This document shows positions 5,969-13,393 of a DNA stretch of 18,147 nucleotides, piece after piece. A program made the position numbers and the translations under genes. Each line of letters starts with the position of its first letter. Position 1 is the stretch's first letter. The notes beneath the pieces are model-generated. The model made no database searches and was not told the origin of the DNA. It was given only the letters and a program-made list of their open reading frames with translations. The stretch comes from Acidobacteriota bacterium (GTDB taxonomy: Bacteria; Acidobacteriota; Blastocatellia; Pyrinomonadales; Pyrinomonadaceae): positions 1-18,147 of the forward strand of contig JAHEEZ010000054.1 of assembly GCA_024640445.1 (NCBI GenBank), given 5' to 3'.

Positions 5969-8542
5969 CTAATTGTCTCCCTTCTTCCCCTTTCTGCGCA
6001 CGCCCTCAGGCGTGACCTGGGGAACCGGTTTCGGCGGAGGCGGTTTTGGAACGGTCCCCGGATTGGTCGAAGGAAGATTTGCACCCGGAGGACGGGAGAC
6101 AGGATTTCCTGCGGGCCTTATGATCGTGTCGGAGGGAGTTGCCGGGTTCGTTCCGGCAGAAGGACTGCCCGGAACCGTGCCGTCAGCGTTCGGAGTTCCC
6201 ACGTTTACGTTTGCGCCCAGGTTTTCACCGGCCGCATCTGCTTTCTCCAGCTTTTCAAGTTCCTCCCGTTTTCTCTGTGACACAAGTGAACGTATCTCTG
6301 CCGGTATGCCGGGCGGTTTCGGGAATGCCTCCACCTTCTTGCCTTTCATGAACTGGCCCATGAAGGCGTTGAAGAACGGCAATGCTCCGTGACCACCGGT
6401 CATTCCCGCGCCAAGGTTGGTTTTTCGTTTCGGATTCCCCATCCAAACACCGGTTACGTACGTTGGTGTGTAGCCGATAAACCAAACATCTGTATGGTCG
6501 TTTACCGTCCCGGTCTTTCCGGCGAGCGGATGTCCGGCGGCGTTCGCGCCCGGTGCGGTTCCGCCGGGTGCTGTAACTCCGCGCATCATGTCTACCATCG
6601 AGAGCGCGACATATTCGCTTGTGACCTTGTAGGTCGTCTTTTCCCACTCTTCCAAAACCTTTCCGTCTCGGTCCAGTACCTTTCTGATCAGGTGCGGTTC
6701 TACCCTGACGCCCTTGTCCGGAAACGTGGAATATGCAGAGACCATTTCCACAAGCGATGCCTCGCTGGCTCCGAGGGCGGAAGGAAGGCTCGGTGCCATC
6801 GGATTCGTGATGCCGAACCTGCGGACCATCTGGGCTCCGGTCTGGACGCCAACCTGGTCAAGAAGATGAACCGCCGCAAGATTGTACGATTTCGCGAGCG
6901 CTATCCTCATCGGTACATTCCCGTGACTGAGGGAACCGTCGTAATTGTGCGGCTGCCACCCGCCCCGTTTGATCGGTGCTCCGCTGACCAGCATGTCGGG
7001 CGTTATTCCGTGCTCAAGCGCAGCGGTGTAAATGAACGGCTTGTAGCAGGAACCGGTTTGCCTTAGTCCCTGCGTGGCGTTGTTGAACCTGTTCGTGTGG
7101 TAGTCGTATCCGCCTACCATCGATACTATCTCGCCGTTCTTCGCATTCAGGGTCACCATAGCCGCCTGGATCTCGGGCACCTGCGAAAGATCGACCGAAA
7201 GCGTCTCCTTTGATTTATCTACTTCCTTGATGAGAAACTCCGCCAGATAACCCGGCTTGAATTCTTTTCCAGGGCTTGAAGCTCTGCCCATTTCCTTGGA
7301 TCCGACCTTGGCGCTGTATCTGCCGAATCTGACGGTCGCTACATCGGCAGTGTCATTGACGCTCATCACGAGCCCCTTTATGTACTCGCCTTCAGCGTAC
7401 TCGTCACCGTACCAGTCAGCGTGTTTGAAGGACTTCAGTCTTTGCTCAACCGCATCCGGTGTCGTTATGGCCTGGTTATTCTCGTCAAGAAGTACGTTCT
7501 GATATTCCGAGCGCCAGCGTCGGCCCTTGTCGAAATCACGGAGTCGTTTCCGGACGACACTGGTCGCCAACTTCTGCGCATCGACGTTGATCGTCGTGTA
7601 AACCTCAAGACCGCCCTGGGCGACGCGCGTCGTGTATTTATATTCGAGGTACCTCCGGATCTCTTCGACCGGATAGTCCCACGCGGTGGATTTAGGAAGC
7701 GCCTGATAATACGCGGAATCGGCTAGTTTGATAGGTTTCGTTTTCGCGGTGTCTGCCTCCCCCTGAGTTATGTGCCCGTACTTCGCCATTTGGTCCAGCA
7801 CCATGTTTCTTCGCTGGCGCGCTTTTTCCAGATTTCTAGTAGGCGAATACTCAGGGGATTTGGGAATAGCGGCCAAGAGCGCCGCCTCCTCCAGGTTCAG
7901 ATCTTTTAGCGTCTTTCCGAAGTATGTTCTGGCACCCGCCTCGAACCCGTAAGATCCGGCCCCAAGGAAGACATAGTTCATATACATCTCCAGGATCTGG
8001 CGTTTCGTGTAGAAACGCTCGATCTCGAGAGCCATCATCCATTCGCTGACCTTTCTTGTGTACGTCTGTTCTTTTGTGAGAAACAGATTCTTGGCGAGCT
8101 GCTGGGTTATCGTCGAGGCACCTTCCATCTTCCCGGTGATCACGTTCTTGTAGACCACGCCGACGATCCTGTACGGATCGATGCCGATATGGTCATAGAA
8201 CCGATAGTCTTCGATCGACAGCAGCGCGTTCTCGACAAGCGGCGGAATGTCCTTCTCCTTTATCGGGATCCGCTTCTCGATGGCAAACTCCGCGAGTACC
8301 GTCTCGCCGTCATCGGCGTAGATCTTCGTGACCTGCGGGGGACGATAGGTTGCGAGAGCCGAAACCTCTGTCGCGTAACGCGAATTGTTCAGGTAGTATC
8401 CGCCGAGAATGCCCGTGAGCCCTCCGGCTGAGAGAGCCAAAAGAACGGCCATCGGAAACCACAGAAGTTTCCAGCGGCTCTTACCATTTCCCGATACGGA
8501 CGACACCTCGCGCGTCCTTGATTTCTTCGATCCGTTTGCCAT
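5969..8542 (-). CDS. mrcA: Bifunctional class A penicillin-binding protein (PBP1A family)
   Basis: Inner-membrane enzyme that polymerises lipid II and cross-links peptidoglycan in the periplasm; 857 residues. Order: basic cytosolic N terminus (1-25), membrane helix (about 28-50), GT51 glycosyltransferase (about 75-250) with catalytic Glu111 in IEDYRFYDHIG, GASTITQQLAKNLFL (141-155) and RKVSEWMMALEIE (163-175). A linker and OB-like insertion follow (about 310-455), then the transpeptidase with SCYK (Ser498, Lys501), SYN (552-554) and KTG (676-678). Cys beside the nucleophile is less usual than Ser. The last 120 residues are a Pro/Asn/Gly-rich tail ending in basic residues. It is the last gene of the elongation cluster. 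GAGGAGG, 10 nt before the ATG, overlaps the rodA stop codon, suggesting translational coupling. Confidence 0.95.
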   Translation of the reverse strand: MANGSKKSRTREVSSVSGNGKSRWKLLWFPMAVLLALSAGGLTGILGGYYLNNSRYATEVSALATYRPPQVTKIYADDGETVLAEFAIEKRIPIKEKDIPPLVENALLSIEDYRFYDHIGIDPYRIVGVVYKNVITGKMEGASTITQQLAKNLFLTKEQTYTRKVSEWMMALEIERFYTKRQILEMYMNYVFLGAGSYGFEAGARTYFGKTLKDLNLEEAALLAAIPKSPEYSPTRNLEKARQRRNMVLDQMAKYGHITQGEADTAKTKPIKLADSAYYQALPKSTAWDYPVEEIRRYLEYKYTTRVAQGGLEVYTTINVDAQKLATSVVRKRLRDFDKGRRWRSEYQNVLLDENNQAITTPDAVEQRLKSFKHADWYGDEYAEGEYIKGLVMSVNDTADVATVRFGRYSAKVGSKEMGRASSPGKEFKPGYLAEFLIKEVDKSKETLSVDLSQVPEIQAAMVTLNAKNGEIVSMVGGYDYHTNRFNNATQGLRQTGSCYKPFIYTAALEHGITPDMLVSGAPIKRGGWQPHNYDGSLSHGNVPMRIALAKSYNLAAVHLLDQVGVQTGAQMVRRFGITNPMAPSLPSALGASEASLVEMVSAYSTFPDKGVRVEPHLIRKVLDRDGKVLEEWEKTTYKVTSEYVALSMVDMMRGVTAPGGTAPGANAAGHPLAGKTGTVNDHTDVWFIGYTPTYVTGVWMGNPKRKTNLGAGMTGGHGALPFFNAFMGQFMKGKKVEAFPKPPGIPAEIRSLVSQRKREELEKLEKADAAGENLGANVNVGTPNADGTVPGSPSAGTNPATPSDTIIRPAGNPVSRPPGANLPSTNPGTVPKPPPPKPVPQVTPEGVRRKGKKGDN

Positions 8543-8552
8543 CAGACAAAAA

Positions 8553-8559
8553 CCTCCTC
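8553..8559 (-). promoter_or_regulatory. Strong Shine-Dalgarno overlapping the rodA stop codon
   Basis: GAGGAGG, the strongest ribosome site in the cluster, starts with the last two bases of the rodA TGA stop and ends 10 nt before the ATG of the class A PBP gene. It fixes that start and suggests that ribosomes finishing rodA re-initiate on the next gene. The mreB, mreC, mrdA and rodA starts have weak or no such site. Confidence 0.7.
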
Positions 8560-9679
8560 AGTTGACAAAACGCCTCATTTTAACACTTATCACAAAGCCG
8601 ATAGCGATGAAGGTCGAGAGCACGGCCGAGAGGCCGGCGCTCATCAGCGGCAGGGGAACGCCTATCACCGGCAGAAACCCCAGCACCATACCCACATTCA
8701 TAAATATCTGGAACGTCATTCCGCCGGCGATCGCCATGATCACAAGCATCCCCACTTTGTCCGGCGCCTCGCGGGCGCCCATCACAAGTCGGGACAAGAG
8801 GATCGCATAAGCGAGAAGCAGAGAGATGCATCCCACGAAGCCCGTGTTTTCCGCCGTAACGGCGAAAATAAAATCCGTGTGCGGCTCCGGAAGGAACTTC
8901 AGCACACTTTGTGATATCTGCTGGTTGCCCTTGATGCCTGTCAATCCGCCTTTTCCGACTGTGATCATCGACTGATGCGTGTGATATCCGTAACCGCGCG
9001 GATCGGCATTCTCCGGGTCCAGGATCGCCTCGACCCTTTCACGCTGGTAGTTCTTGATAACGCCGTACTTGACCCCCAGCACATAACTGGTCGGCACAAA
9101 GATCATCATCGCCACCATCGCGAGTATCACGTAACGGATCTTCACCGCGGACAGGAAAAGCACGACCGCGAGCAATGGAAAGTACGTAAGCGCCTGGCCC
9201 GCGTCGGGTTCAAGCATTATGAGGCCAAGCGGGATGGCGAGTATGACACCGCCGACGAACATCTCTCGGAACCTGAGCGGCCCGCCTTTTTTGTTCCCGA
9301 AATACCGGGCAAGCATAAGCACGACAGGGATCTTCACGAACTCCGACGGCTGGAAGCGGCCCACAAGCGGCACCGCAAGCCACGCCCTTTGGCCGTTTAT
9401 CTTCACACCCAAACCCGGTATAAGCACGAGCACGAGCAATACGATCCCGAGGGCGTAGAAGACGGGCGCAGCATCAACGATACGGCGGTAATCCGAAGCG
9501 GCGACGACAAGCATTGCCGCCAGAGCGATGAAAAGCCCGAGGATCTGCTTGGACCAGTAGCTTTCTGTCGGCTGGGCGTTATAGATCTGCCAAACGCCAA
9601 AACCGACGATCGCCACCGCGAGTACACCGGTAAGCCAGTCAAAATCTCTCAGCTGTCTCTTCTCGATTATCGCTACCAT
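8558..9679 (-). CDS. rodA: Rod-shape-determining peptidoglycan glycosyltransferase RodA
   Basis: SEDS-family integral membrane glycosyltransferase that polymerises lipid II with PBP2 in the Rod complex. The 373 residues, about ten hydrophobic segments, match the family length. Signatures seen: NGQRAWL (95-101), QPSEFVK (110-116), EPDAGQAL (157-164), the extracellular loop with LPEPHTDFIFAVTAEN (263-278), where Asp269 probably matches the essential Asp of RodA, and GMVLGFLPVIGVPLPLMSAG (330-349). In place of the usual SYGGSS after PLPL, this protein has SAGLSA (347-352), a notable change. The ATG at 9679 has only a weak ribosome site (GCAGGC). It begins 15 nt after the mrdA stop, and its own stop overlaps the ribosome site of the class A PBP gene, so it lies in one operon with both. 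Confidence 0.95.
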   Translation of the reverse strand: MVAIIEKRQLRDFDWLTGVLAVAIVGFGVWQIYNAQPTESYWSKQILGLFIALAAMLVVAASDYRRIVDAAPVFYALGIVLLVLVLIPGLGVKINGQRAWLAVPLVGRFQPSEFVKIPVVLMLARYFGNKKGGPLRFREMFVGGVILAIPLGLIMLEPDAGQALTYFPLLAVVLFLSAVKIRYVILAMVAMMIFVPTSYVLGVKYGVIKNYQRERVEAILDPENADPRGYGYHTHQSMITVGKGGLTGIKGNQQISQSVLKFLPEPHTDFIFAVTAENTGFVGCISLLLAYAILLSRLVMGAREAPDKVGMLVIMAIAGGMTFQIFMNVGMVLGFLPVIGVPLPLMSAGLSAVLSTFIAIGFVISVKMRRFVN

Positions 9680-9694
9680 TGGTAAATGTGCCTG

Positions 9695-11818
9695 CTACCT
9701 GCGGTTCGACGGGCTCCTTTCCACCTTCGGTTTCGGCGGGATCACTGCCTTTTCCTTCTCAGCTGCAGGACTGCTTTCGTTCTTCTCGCCACCGCCCTGA
9801 GTTGCCGGTTTACGGCTCTCAACGGCCGGTTTCAGCGTTGGCCTCACGACGGGTTTTGCGGCAGGCGGCCCCTCCACATCGTCCGCGGGAGCCGTTTCAA
9901 CGGCCTCGTCAGCTTTTGCGTCCGCGGCATCCGCCGCCGGCTCGTCCGTTACGCCTTTCCTGTACTTCCTCACGTACTCCTCGAAGACGCCCTTCACGGC
10001 GGGAGCCGCGTGGGTGCTTCCGAATCCGGCATTCTCGATGATCGCGATGACGCTGACCTCGGGTGAATATGCGGGCCCGAACCCCACGAACCAGGAATGG
10101 TCCTTCAGTCTTCCTGAATCCTTTCCGAGTTCCGTTACCTGCGCGGTTCCGGTCTTGCCGGCGATCAGAAAGTCCTTGTCGAATGCCACATTTGTGGCAG
10201 TTCCGCCTTCGTTCACCACGCCGTACATCCCTTCAAGCACCAGTTTGTTTTGTTCCGCCGTCATCTTCACAACGGGCGCATCCTGCTCATCGTAAGAGAA
10301 CGCCTTCTTTTCCGGTACGTAGTTTGGGCTTCCCTCGTCGCCGACGGCGCCTATTGCCCTAAATTCCTTCAGAAAGTGCGGCACATGGAGTTCCCCGTGA
10401 ACACCTATGCTTGCGACGGCCCTGATCATGGAAATGGGCGTGACATCGACCGTGACCTGGCCGATCGACGCAAATACCGTTTCGATGTCCGGCCATCTGC
10501 CACGGCTTCGCTTCTCGACCATCTCGCGATAATACTTCGGCGTGCGGCTTACCTTTTCGTTAGGAAGATCGATGCCGGTCCGTTCGTCGTAATGGAACAT
10601 CTCGACCATCCTGATCAATCCGTCGATGCCGAGCTTGAGGCCCAGCCTGTAGAAATATCCGTCGCAGGATTTGGTGATCGCGTACCGAAGCGGCGGCGAC
10701 CCGTGGTTTCCCATGCACCGAGTGAACTTGTTCCCGATCGTGATGCCTCCGCCGCAAGCGAGGTTGGAGTTCTGTACCGTGATCTTGCCTTCAACAAGGC
10801 CCGCCACGGACTCCGGTATCTTCCACGTCGAGCCAGGATGATATCTTCCCTGGATCGCCCGGTTGTAAAGCGGCCTCTCCTCATCCTGCCAGTAAGCCGC
10901 GATCTGCCTTCTGCCTTCCGGCGTGGAACTGCCCCTGACGAAAATATTCGGATCGAACGACGGCGCCGAAGCCATCACAAGCACCTCTCCGTTCCTCGGA
11001 TCGATCGCGATGATCGCGCCCCGCTTCGTCGCCGAATTAGCCAGCTGTTCTTCCGCGGCGCGCTGGAGGTCGAGGTCGATAGTCGCGACCATGTCCTGAC
11101 CGGCCTGCGGGGGGACCCGTTCGATCTCGCTCTGTACACGGCCCCGGCTGTCCACGATGACCTTTCTGTATCCGGGCGTTCCGCGAAGGAATTGATCGTA
11201 ATACTGTTCAAGCCCGCCCTTGCCGATTATGTCCCCCGGCCGAAAGCCCCTTGCCTTGTACTCCGGCTTTTCCAGCTGGGCAGGGCTTATTTCGCCAACG
11301 TATCCAAGTACGTGGGCAAGCGATTCGCCGTGCGGGTAGAAGCGCTGCGGCTGAAGTTCGATCCGCAGTTCGGGATATTCAAGTGTGCGGGTCTCAACCC
11401 ACGTAATGTCCTGAAGCGTCGCGTTCTCCTTCAGTACAAGAGTCTCGTAATCCGGGCGTTTCTTCAGGAGGTTGATCCTCTCGACAAGAAATTCGCGGTC
11501 GACACCCAGCCCTTTTGCGTAATCGTCTACGCGGTCAAGCGGATTTATCGTTTCGCCGGGTTCGTGGGTAAGGGTAACGTTGTAGGTCGGACGTGAATCG
11601 ACGAGCAGGTTCCCATTGCGGTCAAAGATCGCGCCGCGCGGAGCGGGTATCGGGATCATCCTGATCCTTTGGTTCTCCGCTTTTTCCTTGTAGATCTCGC
11701 CTTTGTTTATCTGGAGATGATAGAGCCTGATTCCCAGGACCGCGAGCGCCACGAAAGCGACGATCTGGATCGTGCTGATCCTGAAAGGAAGATTCTGGGA
11801 AAAGTCCTGGACCTTCAT
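9695..11818 (-). CDS. mrdA: Penicillin-binding protein 2 (class B transpeptidase of the elongation complex)
   Basis: Monofunctional peptidoglycan DD-transpeptidase, partner and activator of RodA; 707 residues against about 630 for E. coli PBP2. Order: membrane helix (about 15-34), pedestal domain starting near PAPRGAIFDRNGNLLVDSRP (58-77), then the transpeptidase with HPGSTWK (Ser330, Lys333), SCD (384-386, the SxN-equivalent motif common in PBP2) and KTGTAQ (555-560). Cys355, Cys368, His372 and Cys385 are placed like the ligands of the zinc site described for Pseudomonas PBP2, with Cys in place of the Asp ligands. The C terminus beyond about 620 is an Ala/Pro/Glu/Lys-rich extension of nearly 90 residues. 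The start at 11818 has only GATAGAG upstream. It lies 18 nt after mreD. Confidence 0.95.
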   Translation of the reverse strand: MKVQDFSQNLPFRISTIQIVAFVALAVLGIRLYHLQINKGEIYKEKAENQRIRMIPIPAPRGAIFDRNGNLLVDSRPTYNVTLTHEPGETINPLDRVDDYAKGLGVDREFLVERINLLKKRPDYETLVLKENATLQDITWVETRTLEYPELRIELQPQRFYPHGESLAHVLGYVGEISPAQLEKPEYKARGFRPGDIIGKGGLEQYYDQFLRGTPGYRKVIVDSRGRVQSEIERVPPQAGQDMVATIDLDLQRAAEEQLANSATKRGAIIAIDPRNGEVLVMASAPSFDPNIFVRGSSTPEGRRQIAAYWQDEERPLYNRAIQGRYHPGSTWKIPESVAGLVEGKITVQNSNLACGGGITIGNKFTRCMGNHGSPPLRYAITKSCDGYFYRLGLKLGIDGLIRMVEMFHYDERTGIDLPNEKVSRTPKYYREMVEKRSRGRWPDIETVFASIGQVTVDVTPISMIRAVASIGVHGELHVPHFLKEFRAIGAVGDEGSPNYVPEKKAFSYDEQDAPVVKMTAEQNKLVLEGMYGVVNEGGTATNVAFDKDFLIAGKTGTAQVTELGKDSGRLKDHSWFVGFGPAYSPEVSVIAIIENAGFGSTHAAPAVKGVFEEYVRKYRKGVTDEPAADAADAKADEAVETAPADDVEGPPAAKPVVRPTLKPAVESRKPATQGGGEKNESSPAAEKEKAVIPPKPKVERSPSNRR

Positions 11819-11836
11819 AACTCTATCTGTCAGGGC

Positions 11837-12385
11837 TTACTTACGCCCGAGCCTGATCGGGTTCCTTCGGCGGGTCTGACGACGCGGAGCAAAGAATTCC
11901 TTCCGGCCGCGCGCAACCTTGTCCGTCGAAAGATTGTCGAGTATCAAATAAGAGATCGTCCCTGCAATGGTCGTCGCGAGCAGCGTCCACGACATGATGA
12001 CGAGCATCTGCCCCTCGATCTCTTGACCGAGCAGATTGTGCATCCCGTAATAAACCAGGTCGTCCAGAAAACAGGCTCCGGCTATGACGGGGATGCGGAG
12101 GAGCAAGTTGTCCAGGTAGACCCGGCGCGCCAGTTCCGAAACCATGAACGCTATCAATGTCTTAGAGAATCCGTTGGCACCCAGCAACCCACCGCTGAGA
12201 GCATCGGTCGCGACACCGGCCACCGTCCCGAAGATGATCGCGCGAATGGAATTCCTTTGAAGTGCGGCGTAAACAACTATGATCAGCGGAAAATCGATAT
12301 ACGCTAACGGTTCAGCGACGTTTCTCAACGTCCACTGCAGGAGGATCGCTATGATCAGCGCGATTGTCAGCTTTAACTGTTCCAA
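11837..12385 (-). CDS. mreD: Rod-shape-determining membrane protein MreD
   Basis: Integral membrane component of the elongation complex, linking MreC, MreB and the RodA-PBP2 pair. The 182 residues hold about five hydrophobic segments (roughly 5-20, 31-43, 47-66, 95-118, 128-150) and end in a very basic tail (158-182). DFPLIIVVYAAL (31-42) and TDALSGGLLGANGFSKTLIAF (60-80) are the usual MreD landmarks. Translation appears to start with TTG at 12385, since no ATG precedes the first helix and a purine-rich AGGAAGAGGAAAAGG run, partly overlapping the mreC stop, lies just upstream. A TTG start could keep MreD levels low. It lies 17 nt after mreC and 18 nt before mrdA. Confidence 0.92.
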   Translation of the reverse strand: MEQLKLTIALIIAILLQWTLRNVAEPLAYIDFPLIIVVYAALQRNSIRAIIFGTVAGVATDALSGGLLGANGFSKTLIAFMVSELARRVYLDNLLLRIPVIAGACFLDDLVYYGMHNLLGQEIEGQMLVIMSWTLLATTIAGTISYLILDNLSTDKVARGRKEFFAPRRQTRRRNPIRLGRK

Positions 12386-12402
12386 ATGACCTTTTCCTCT
12401 TC

Positions 12403-13308
12403 CTACTTGCCGGGCGGCGCATCCGGCAGGGCGTTGGGCAGCGACTTTTGGTAGTCGACCCGCTCGGGCGCCGTGTACAGCAGAACCGCCACTTCCTGAA
12501 GGCCCGAGATCTTTGCGCTCGGGCGGATCTTTATCTGGTGCGGTACCGTCGCCGAACCGGTCCTGACCTCGACTACTTCGCCAAGCTCGAGTCCCGGAGG
12601 ATAGATACCATCCTGGCCGGTCGTGTAAACCATATCGCCGCTCTTCACCTCGATGTAGCCCGGAACATACTTCATTTCGAGCAGCTCAGACTTACCAGAA
12701 CCCCGCACAACGCCGAGAGCGTTTGAATTTCCAAGCTCGCCTATGATCGCGCCAAGCCCCGACTTGTCGTGGGTTATCAGATCGATCTGCGCAGTGAGCG
12801 GGCTAACGGCAGTGACCCTTCCGACGAGGCCGCCATTCACGACGACCGGCATGTTTAGTTTCACACCGTCGATACTGCCCCGGTTGATTATCGCCGTGTC
12901 GAACCAGACCGACGCGTCGCGGCCGATGATCTGAGCCGGAAGGACCTTGTACTGCGACGAGCTCTTAAGGTCCAGAAGATCCCGAAGCCTCTTGTTCTCG
13001 ACCGAAAGTTCTTTCGTCTCCCTTGCTTCAACCTCGAGCTGCTGGATCTTCTGCTTGAGTTTGTCGTTCTCGCTCTGGGCGCTGCGCATCCCGGCGAGCG
13101 AGTTGTAAACGTTCGAAACGCCGGCAGAGGCGTATGAGACGGGCGACTGGACGAATCGTGCCAGAGCCTGAGTCCAGACCCGTATGACGCGTTCCTGGTT
13201 ACCGGCACGCGCATCGTAGGCCATCAGAATGAAATTCGAAAGAAGAAGGATGATCATCAGCCACGGCGTCAGTCTCCAAACTTCTTCTTGGCTTCGTTCA
13301 ACAGGCAT
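12403..13308 (-). CDS. mreC: Rod-shape-determining protein MreC
   Basis: Bitopic inner-membrane scaffold that binds PBP2 in the periplasm and switches on RodA-PBP2. The 301 residues show a short cytosolic N terminus, one membrane helix (about 14-30), a coiled coil (about 75-113: ENDKLKQKIQQLEVEA and ENKRLRDLLDL), and the two six-stranded beta domains typical of MreC (about 120-278) with VVNGGLVGRV (157-166), DKSGLGAII (181-189) and TTGQDGIYPPGLELGEV (229-245). A short Pro-rich tail follows. No Shine-Dalgarno is visible before the ATG at 13308, but no other in-frame start fits better. It follows mreB after 85 nt that contain a stable hairpin. Confidence 0.95.
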   Translation of the reverse strand: MPVERSQEEVWRLTPWLMIILLLSNFILMAYDARAGNQERVIRVWTQALARFVQSPVSYASAGVSNVYNSLAGMRSAQSENDKLKQKIQQLEVEARETKELSVENKRLRDLLDLKSSSQYKVLPAQIIGRDASVWFDTAIINRGSIDGVKLNMPVVVNGGLVGRVTAVSPLTAQIDLITHDKSGLGAIIGELGNSNALGVVRGSGKSELLEMKYVPGYIEVKSGDMVYTTGQDGIYPPGLELGEVVEVRTGSATVPHQIKIRPSAKISGLQEVAVLLYTAPERVDYQKSLPNALPDAPPGK

Positions 13309-13340
13309 TAAGTGAGTGAAATGCGGTAAGAATAGGCCTG

Positions 13341-13370
13341 AGGGCCGCTTCCCGGTCCGGAGGCGGCCCT
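13341..13370 (-). other. Stable hairpin between mreB and mreC
   Basis: AGGGCCGC (13341-13348) and GCGGCCCT (13363-13370) form a perfect 8-bp stem, continued inward by TTCC/GGAG with one imperfect pair around a 6-nt loop. Read in the direction of the mre genes there is no T-run after it, so it is unlikely to be a full intrinsic terminator. In this 85-nt gap it could protect the mreB 3' end, act as a processing site, or lower expression of mreCD-mrdA-rodA relative to mreB. Confidence 0.5.
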
Positions 13371-13393
13371 GTAAAACATTCTGTCAACAGTCT

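Noticed and set aside
10250..11596. Long open frame (448 codons) on the plus strand
   Set aside because: It lies wholly inside mrdA on the opposite strand, is Arg/Leu/Asp-rich with no domain signature, and arises from the codon bias of the real gene.
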